This document shows positions 56,701 to 64,000 of a DNA stretch of 64,000 bases, piece after piece (within the stretch, counting starts at the first letter, position 1; every line of letters begins with the position of its first letter). The DNA lies in NCBI GenBank assembly GCA_903813345.2, contig CAIIXF020000008.1, forward strand, positions 37,286,867-37,350,866. The letters run 5' to 3'. The position numbers and the translations under genes were made by a program. The DNA comes from Owenia fusiformis (Eukaryota; Annelida; Polychaeta; Sabellida; Oweniidae). The notes below the pieces were generated by a model. The model was not told the DNA's origin. It made no database searches and saw only the letters and a program-made list of their open reading frames with translations.

Positions 56701-57789
56701 TAAGCGTGGTGACTTTGAAATGGTTTGCCATTCGGTTATTTCCTATGGGATTTACTGGCTTCTCTCCAATTTTTAATTGATTGCTTATATCACTTTTCTC
56801 CAAAGATTCTGCAATTTTCTTTCCCAGAAACCCACATATTCATTGAACCAAGACCTGTTCCAAAAGCCTTTTCATGCAACTTCTAAAACTGAGTTTCAAT
56901 ATTTTTTGAAAAGTTTACTACATTCTTCGAAAATTCACAACTAAAATTTTATATTACTAACAACAAAGAAACAATTAATAGAATTTAGTTATGTAGAGCA
57001 ATTTCTACTCCTACGCATCTGAATCCTACATTTGCTATTTGCATAGAGCGACAGAATAGCAAACACTGTACTTTTTTGTTCATGATACACAACTTCTTAC
57101 AGTTTCAATTTTTATAATTTCACACTGAAATTGTTACTCATCTTAACAAAATAAAAATTATCAATTTCATTGCAAAGCCATATTTCATACAAACTAGTAA
57201 TGTAAGATCAGGTCTCCGTGACTACTCACTTTACAACCAGATAAATACATTAAATTGATGGAAATAGGTATGGTTACTGTATTCGTTTGTCGAAACCATA
57301 ACTATATTGTGGTATAAGACCAGAACATTTGATATTATGATCAAGGAAAATAATTAAACGTCAACACAGGAACAATATGCAATGTAAAGATCATTAAAAT
57401 AATGAGACCACACTTAACATTTCAATACTTTGTGTATATTGTATATTTTACGTGACTTCTAAACAACATTATTACTTTTAATTATAAAAAGCAAAAGGTA
57501 AGTACGCTTGCGTTAGGCAATTTTTATAATTTATCATAATTAAGATATTTTTATTAAAAGTATACGATGATTTATTGGTATTACTTAGGTGTCATTTACA
57601 GTTTTAATTTGCTAAACAAGCAACAAACATACTAACAGTCCTTGTTCACTTTCCTGTGAAGGGTATGGCAATCAGAACTCGGCCCGAGTCAACAATTTTG
57701 TATCGTTTGTTATCGTATTGATATTAACAATTGCTCATACAAGGTATTTTCATCCTAGACAATCTTTGGTGAAATGATATTCATAAACC

Positions 57790-58770
57790 ATAAATATTCC
57801 TTCCTTGTATTCTTGAAGATTCTCCTAAATTATAAGACCTTATTTCAAGAATTGTTCATGAATTCATTGATGAAAATTAAAAGTATTTATATTCTTGAAA
57901 ATTCTTCAAAATTGTTGGTTCTTATTTCAAGAATTTTTGATGAATATTGAATAACATATGACTATTCATTATAGTTCTTAAATATTTCCTAGAACAGTGG
58001 AAGATTTCCTGAATATGCAAGATGATGAATTCATGAAGAATTATGAAGTTTTTGTATTCTTGAAAATTCCCCATGAATTCATTGATGAATATTGAAAAAC
58101 TTATGAATATTCATTATAGTTCTTGAATTAATCTCGAGTATAATGGAAAAACTTCCGATTATGCAAGATGAATTCATGAAGAATTATGAAGTATTGTATT
58201 CTTTAAAATACTCTAAAATTATTAATTCCTGTTTCATGAATTTATTGAAGAATATTGAAGAATAACTATTCATCATAATTCTTCAAATATGTTCTATAAC
58301 AGTGGGAAAGTTCAAGAATCTGCAAGATGAATTCATGAAGATATCTTTATATTCTTGAAAATTCTCCAAATACAGTTTTTGTTATTACATGAATTCAATC
58401 GAAATTTCGAAGAATATATAATTGCATCATTATTCTTCAATTGTTACAGCTAAACTTTCAAAATGAAAGATGAATTTATGAAGAATTTGAAGATGCCTTT
58501 ATATTCCTGAAAGTTCTCCAATTTTTTAATTCTTAGTTCATGAATTTATTGATTTTAAGAATGTATAACTGCATCATTATTCTTTATTTATTATGATTGA
58601 ACTTTTCAGACTATGAAAGAACAATATATGAAGATTTATGAAGATGTTTTTATACAGTTATATTCTTGAAAGTTCTCTAAAATTCTCTATTCTAATTTCA
58701 TGAATTTATTGATAAATATTAAAAAAAAGGATATAACTATTCATGATAATTCTTTAATTATTTTCTATAA
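57790..58770. repeat. AT-rich minisatellite, about 130-165 bp units
   Basis: About six diverged copies contain GAATTCATGAAGAATTATGAAG, ATTCTTGAAAATTCTCCAAA and TTCATGAATTTATTGATGAATATTG. Most frames are closed. It ends about 130 bases before the start of lectin gene 3. From 56704 to 57790 nothing is recognised. Confidence 0.75.
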
Positions 58771-58904
58771 CTTCATTATACTAGAATCTGAAACTACAAA
58801 TTGTGTATTGTTATTTTGAAACTATCCAATGGTCTTAAAATGAAAGTTTGCTTGAAATTACAGGACATAGGTAGAACCTACCTGTTTAGCCCATAGACGC
58901 AACA

Positions 58905-61900
58905 ATGTGGAAGCTATTATTTGTGGCCTGTTGTAAGTTCACTGATTATTAAACTATTACGTCTAATGGAGTTAATCGCACTCAAAACAGTGCAATCGTC
59001 AACAAAATATGTAATGATATTCTGCATTTTTGCAATTTTGCGACTATCATCAGCAGTACTCTACTTTTAGCTCGAGCTTTAAAATTTTCATATTATATAT
59101 TCACTGATCTTAATAATTACATTCAGAGTTACATGGAAGGTGAGCACCTAAATGATAGAACCCCGAATTATAAAATTACCATATGTTTTAGGTTTATCGT
59201 TTTGTAAAGCAGATAAACCATGGTGTGGAGGCACTATCTGGAAGGAAACAGGTATTCAACTATCAACAATCGATTCAATAGTTTTGTCCATTTGTTCAAG
59301 AAAAGTTATATTAACAACTCATTAAGGCAGTGTTTATTCGGATAAACACTTATTTTTGTAAATTATTTTGGCAACATTTTTTCTTTATGGTTTGTGAATG
59401 TTAGTATCTTCACAATGTTTTCTACGGATAGATAGATTTGTGGAATTGCATGTGTGATTTAGATATCCAAAATTTGGCCCTTCGTAAACCTGCCTCCCAA
59501 TCCTCATCATCGACATTAAATGCTGGTCTTGCTGTCGATGGTGTAGAGGATGGCGAATACAACCATGGCTCATGCACCCATACTCACATGACAACCATGA
59601 ATTGGTGGATGGTTGACTTGCAGGATATTTATCCCATTGGATCCGTCAAGCTGATAAACAGGCAATGTGGCGAAAACAATTGTGGAAGTCCTCCAACCGA
59701 TTATGAACCACTAGTAGAAGGTATATTCCCCAAATTGATGAAATTTGGTAACCAAAACCCCCATCGAAGTATACATCAGAGACATATACAATTTATATAA
59801 TCATATAATATGTTTTTGTATACATTTAGTGCCTTTGGATATAACGGTGGTTATCTAAAAAATACATAATAGATATATGATACAGCTACGGTGTCAAGGG
59901 GAAGATATAGATAATATACAGTGTGTCTCAAAAAATGTTACACTTGGAAAAAGTTCAATATGTTTCATGACTTTGACTTTTCCCCTAAAATATACCAAAA
60001 GACAAATCTTTCTCGAATAATTTGACACCATGAGATTCAAAATCTGTCCATGATTAGCTGCACAGGACAGATTTTATAAGCGCATGTGAAATCTGATTTG
60101 CGCCAACTTCTCAGTGGCTGGACATGTGGTGATCAATTCTTTTTTGGTTTGAATGACGTGGGCAGTGATCTTGATATGACCAATGATCCAGTTGTTTCTT
60201 TCCAGAATAGAAATACAAGATTTCATTGTCAGAGTGTTCAATTTTGTTCCGTATGATGTCAACAGGATGGTGCAAAGCCCTGTGGCAGAATGTTTGGTAG
60301 AACTCTTTGGAAATCAGAAGATAGAATTGAATTACCAAATGGATTAGCCCCCGGGGTCATCCAACTTTACACTCTTGATTTTTTGAAGGGCCTCTGAAAG
60401 CGCTTTACAGCATCACAAACTGACCAAAATGAGTGTGATATTACAATGCATGTGCACATGGGCAAGGGTACCTCAGATTTGCTTTTGAGAACATGTTGAG
60501 GGGACCACACGTTTATGTGGATAGACACAATAACCATATGTAAGACAAATAGGAAAATTACAGAATGACTCATTTAAAGGTCAAGGTTCTACCCAGAAGA
60601 AAGTTAAATGTTAAAGAAACTTTTCCTCTTTTGTCATTTGGTCCATCCAATCACTTAGAAGTTGGCGCAAGTCAGATCTTACCATGGGACGCTAAAAGCT
60701 GTCCCGTGGAGCCAATCAAGCACAGGTTTTGAATCTGATGGTGTCAAATTATTCGAAAAAGATTTGTCTTTTGGTATCTAAAGTATATTTTAGGGGAAAG
60801 TCAAAATTATGAACGATATTGAACTATTTTGTATGTGTAACATTTTTTGAGACACACTGTAATATACATAAATGAATAAATACAGATGTACATCTGAAAC
60901 CTATCAGGAGACAAAATGGAACACAAATATCCAAATTGTTCAATCACGCATGAAGAGGCATAATTGACACAACTACATATAAATGAGGGGCGAACATTTC
61001 AATAGAAACCGTGTAATTCATTCACAGTAAACGTTGTACTGAATAACTAGAAACTGTATCACAAACTAAAATAAATTACCTAAGCACACTTGTTATGTTG
61101 CAGGAGGTTAAACGTGTGTTTAATAACGACTAGTATTTTTCACTTTTTATAGATCATCTTCAAAATTTCAAAATTGAAGTCAGCAAAGACTCTAAAAAGT
61201 GGAAATTATGTACCTACTTCAGAAGTACATTGGAATCTTGTAAAAAAGGCTGTCAGATGTTCTACTGTCCAAGTGGATTGAAAGGGCGCTATGTAAGGAT
61301 TCAGCTGCAACACAGGGATTTATTATATCTAACACTCTGTGAAGTCGCTGTTTTTCGGCCATCGAGTAAGCATTTTATTTAAGATGAATGTAACGACAAT
61401 GTACGAGACACATCGCAATATCCTGATAATACAAGCATGTATAATGTCAGCTGGTCTCATTATGTTGTAGAATTAAACAATCTTGCACTTGATAAAGTTG
61501 CAACACAGTCATCGATTGATCAAAACATTAGTACAAAGGCTGCCGCGGCCATTGATGGCAATGTAGATGGCGACGTTGAACACCTGTCTTGTATTCAAAC
61601 CAGAAGTGAGAGAAATCCATGGTGGATGGTCGACTTACTTTCTCAGTATGCCATTGGGTCCGTGGCTGTGTTTAATAGGCAATGTCGTGGTCTTAAGAAT
61701 TGTGGCAAAGATCCTCTTCGTGTGGAAGGTGGGTAGTATCTAGTATGCATAATTGTATTACAACGCGTAAAATAAAAGAACTATCTAGTTTTATTTTCGC
61801 AATTCACCAATATTTAGTATTGTCAGTTTTGATCCATTCATCATTATCTTGATACTGAGAAATACAGTTTGTTTTCCGTGACCTACTTTCAATTTCCAAC

Positions 61901-62129
61901 TTAAATAATATTTTTAGAACAACTACAAAATTTCAAAATTGAAGTGAGTAAGAATAATGTGACTTGGGAATTATGCTATCATCAGAAAAGTACCTTAGGA
62001 ACATGCGGACGTGATTGGCGGATGTTTAAATGTTCTCATGGTTTATACGGGCGCTACGTAAGACTACAACAACATTTTAGCATTCAACGCATTCTCACAC
62101 TCTGTGAAGTTGCTGTTTTTGAACCATAA
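58905..62129 (+). CDS. Secreted protein with two F-type lectin domains (gene 3)
   Basis: Exons: 58905-58932, 59192-59251, 59463-59720, 61153-61365, 61471-61728, 61918-62129. They sum to 1029 bases, 342 residues. Junctions are GT-AG and all phase 1. A signal peptide (MWKLLFVACCLSFCKA) is followed by DKPWCGGTIWKET. Domain 1: NLALRKPASQSS, NWWMVDL, INRQCGENNC, then FKIEVSKDSKKWKLC, GRYVRIQLQ and LTLCEVAVF. Domain 2: NLALDKVATQSS, PWWMVDL, NRQCRGLKNC, GRYVRLQQ, ending VFEP. It has the same architecture as genes 1 and 2 but is clearly diverged and lies on the opposite strand, so it is an older duplicate. Intron 3 holds a MITE. AATAAA for the 3' end is at 62270-62275. Confidence 0.9.
59919..60859. 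mobile_element. Mariner-type foldback MITE (copy 2 of the 35006 family)
   Basis: Ends CAGTGTGTCTCAAAAAATGT on both sides (inverted) and TA duplications (59917-59918, 60860-60861). It is about 100 bases longer than copy 1, with extra sequence around 60080-60200. It lies in intron 3 of lectin gene 3, so both copies sit in introns of lectin paralogues, but in different introns. Confidence 0.85.
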
Positions 62130-64000
62130 AATACTGTACCTTTGTCATAATATTGATCACAATATACAGTATCTTAGAAAATAGTTATGGATGAAGTGTG
62201 CTGTTAAAATTTAATTTTAACGTTTCATCTCTTAATTAGTTATTGGGTACAGCATAGTTCCCGGTGTTCAATAAATTCTTCTCTAGCTTGCTCTCACAAG
62301 ATAAAGATACGGTGGCCACGCAGAATTTGAGATGAACCTGGAGCTACCATCGCATAGCTACCTTTTTAAGAAAATTATTCTGCCAAACTCTAGAAATTTT
62401 GTTTCTAACCAAACTTGGAAATGTTTCCTGATAGACTAGTACTTACCCTATCGATGATAAACCTCGATTAATTTACCAAACACTAGATGGCGCTGCGAGG
62501 GGCCAGAAAAGGAGAAAAAACTTATTCAATACAAGAAACCAAATTACGACTAGTAACCGTTGTTTACCTACTCTGAAATATTTTCTTTCTAGTTTCAACT
62601 AGTTACTTTTACGGAATGTAACAAAACGGATGAAATTATTGGATTCGTGTTTTTGTTTTCCCGATTTAAACCTACTTATAAGTTGAGTTGCGATTTATCA
62701 TTTGGCATAAAGTTGGCAATATCGTATAGTGATGTCCAATCAATGATACGGCTTACTGTCTTTTGATGTTGATGAATGCCCTTGATAATCCTTGTGAAGT
62801 AGTCCAATGTTCGAACGAGATATAATCCGTTAATTCGTAGAATCCAAGAATGTTCGAAGTAATCCAATAATGTTTGAAGTAATCCAATAATGTTTGATGA
62901 TTATGTAATATTCCAATGTTCAATGGTAGTCCTCCAATACGAATATAATATTCAACGTTCAATTTGGAATGTCCAGTGTTGTGCTTTAATATTCTGTAAT
63001 GTTCCCTTAGATGTAATCTGGGAAGAAGATGTTCTTTTGATCGACTTTGAAATTCTGCTTTATTTAGTTCCTTTGAGATGTCCAGTTATGATGACTTAAT
63101 TATCTGCCAATGAGAGTCACTGTGCTGTTCTTTTTATAATGTGAAAGAATGATCCAGACACGAATCTTCTGGAACTACATCTTGATTGGTCATCTCTAGT
63201 TAGATGATTCAGTCTGAGCAAATCTTTAGTAGTTTCAGAATGTTCTAGAGGGTCAAGGGTTAATGAGTCATTCAGTTCAGTTTTGTTCACAAGATACACT
63301 GTATAATGTCATTATGACCTTGACCTAAGATCTCTAATAAAGAATAGCTCAACATATACAGCAAGCATAGATGACAAATTAAAGTATAGGTGAATATAGT
63401 AGAATATAATATACATTTAGCTCACTACTGTAACACTAGTAACCAGGAAGTTCATCCATTTTGTTACATCGACGTTCCGTCAAAGTCGTTGTTTCACATC
63501 CAATTAACTGAGGATAACCTTGGCTGTAAAATATTTATAATTATTATTTCTCTGTAGTGATAATCAGCTTGTGATTGGTCAGTCATGTACCATGTGACGA
63601 AATACGACAATGTATTCCATCTATGTATAAGTCATAGATATGAAAGAGTATTTAAAAAAGTAAATTCAGGTATTCAATGAATGTAACGTCACTTGTATAA
63701 GCTGCTGTGCCATATGTGACATTGCTTATTCACATTTCAATTACATATAGTTAATAAATGAATATTGTAATAACTGTAATATGTATGCGTGAATGAGTGA
63801 AATAATAAAACAAATCTGAGCTTCGGGCTGCGTGGAATACACCCCTCAGAAATATATACAGGTATTGCACCCAACATCATTCATTATATTTGTATAGTAT
63901 GTTTGAAGCTCAATAACCTCAGAAAGATGTAAACCATATCTCTTAATACAATCATATCCATGTTTTGATGGTTGCATGGAAACGATTGTTATTTGAGTCT
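62130..64000. other. 3' flank of lectin gene 3 and spacer
   Basis: The 3' UTR and AATAAA (62270) come first. A small tandem repeat of about 20 bp (AGTAATCCAATAATGTTTGA, two to three copies) is at about 62848-62900. I see no other gene. Confidence 0.5.

Noticed and set aside
63100-64000. Small frames at the right edge as genes
   Set aside because: Short, AT-rich, no motif and no splice consistency.
1-64000. CRISPR arrays, operons or ribosome binding sites
   Set aside because: The sequence is clearly eukaryotic; repeats seen are minisatellites and transposon arms without unique spacers.

Overview
The window is animal nuclear DNA. Every convincing gene is split by GT-AG introns and the spacers are AT-rich and full of transposon remnants. 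The gene content (tandem F-type lectin domains, a mitochondrial-clan P450, a CYP2-like P450 remnant, a fibrinogen-domain remnant and a C-type lectin exon) suggests a marine invertebrate, perhaps an echinoderm, hemichordate or other invertebrate deuterostome. The species cannot be fixed from the sequence alone.

Layout. 0-5 kb: one C-type lectin exon, a mariner-like element, and a decayed CYP2-like P450 on the minus strand whose haem-ligand Cys is now Phe. 5-16 kb: almost pure transposon landscape, dominated by a 6.5 kb foldback structure (6551-13091) with 6-bp flanking duplications and many nested elements. 16.5 kb: a tRNA-Val(AAC) gene. 19.6-27.4 kb: a complete nine-exon mitochondrial P450 (minus strand, 517 codons). 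Its 4.2 kb third intron holds an antisense fibrinogen-domain pseudogene and a 79-bp minisatellite. 28-30.4 kb: a LINE tail and a foldback MITE.

30.8-62.1 kb is a cluster of three secreted proteins. Each has a signal peptide and two tandem F-type-lectin (eel fucolectin/tachylectin-4/pentraxin-1) domains, and all internal introns are in phase 1. Genes 1 and 2 lie in tandem on the minus strand and are recent duplicates that still share intron sequence. Gene 3 is divergent and on the plus strand. Between genes 1 and 2 lies a single-exon type II membrane sulfotransferase pseudogene. It is split by a 3279-bp element with TGTRA termini and a CCGG target duplication (Ginger-like), whose ends carry arrays of nested short palindromes. 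Between genes 2 and 3 sits a nearly full-length two-ORF LINE, inactivated by two nonsense codons and by a hAT-like insertion in ORF1.

The functional genes appear to be the three lectin genes (secreted, probably sugar-binding or immune), the mitochondrial P450 (small-molecule oxidation) and the tRNA. The most novel material is in the mobile elements: the hairpin-array Ginger-like element, the 6.5 kb foldback, and the precise, reversible-looking insertions whose removal restores reading frames. All protein calls rest on motif recognition and splice-phase consistency; no database search was run.
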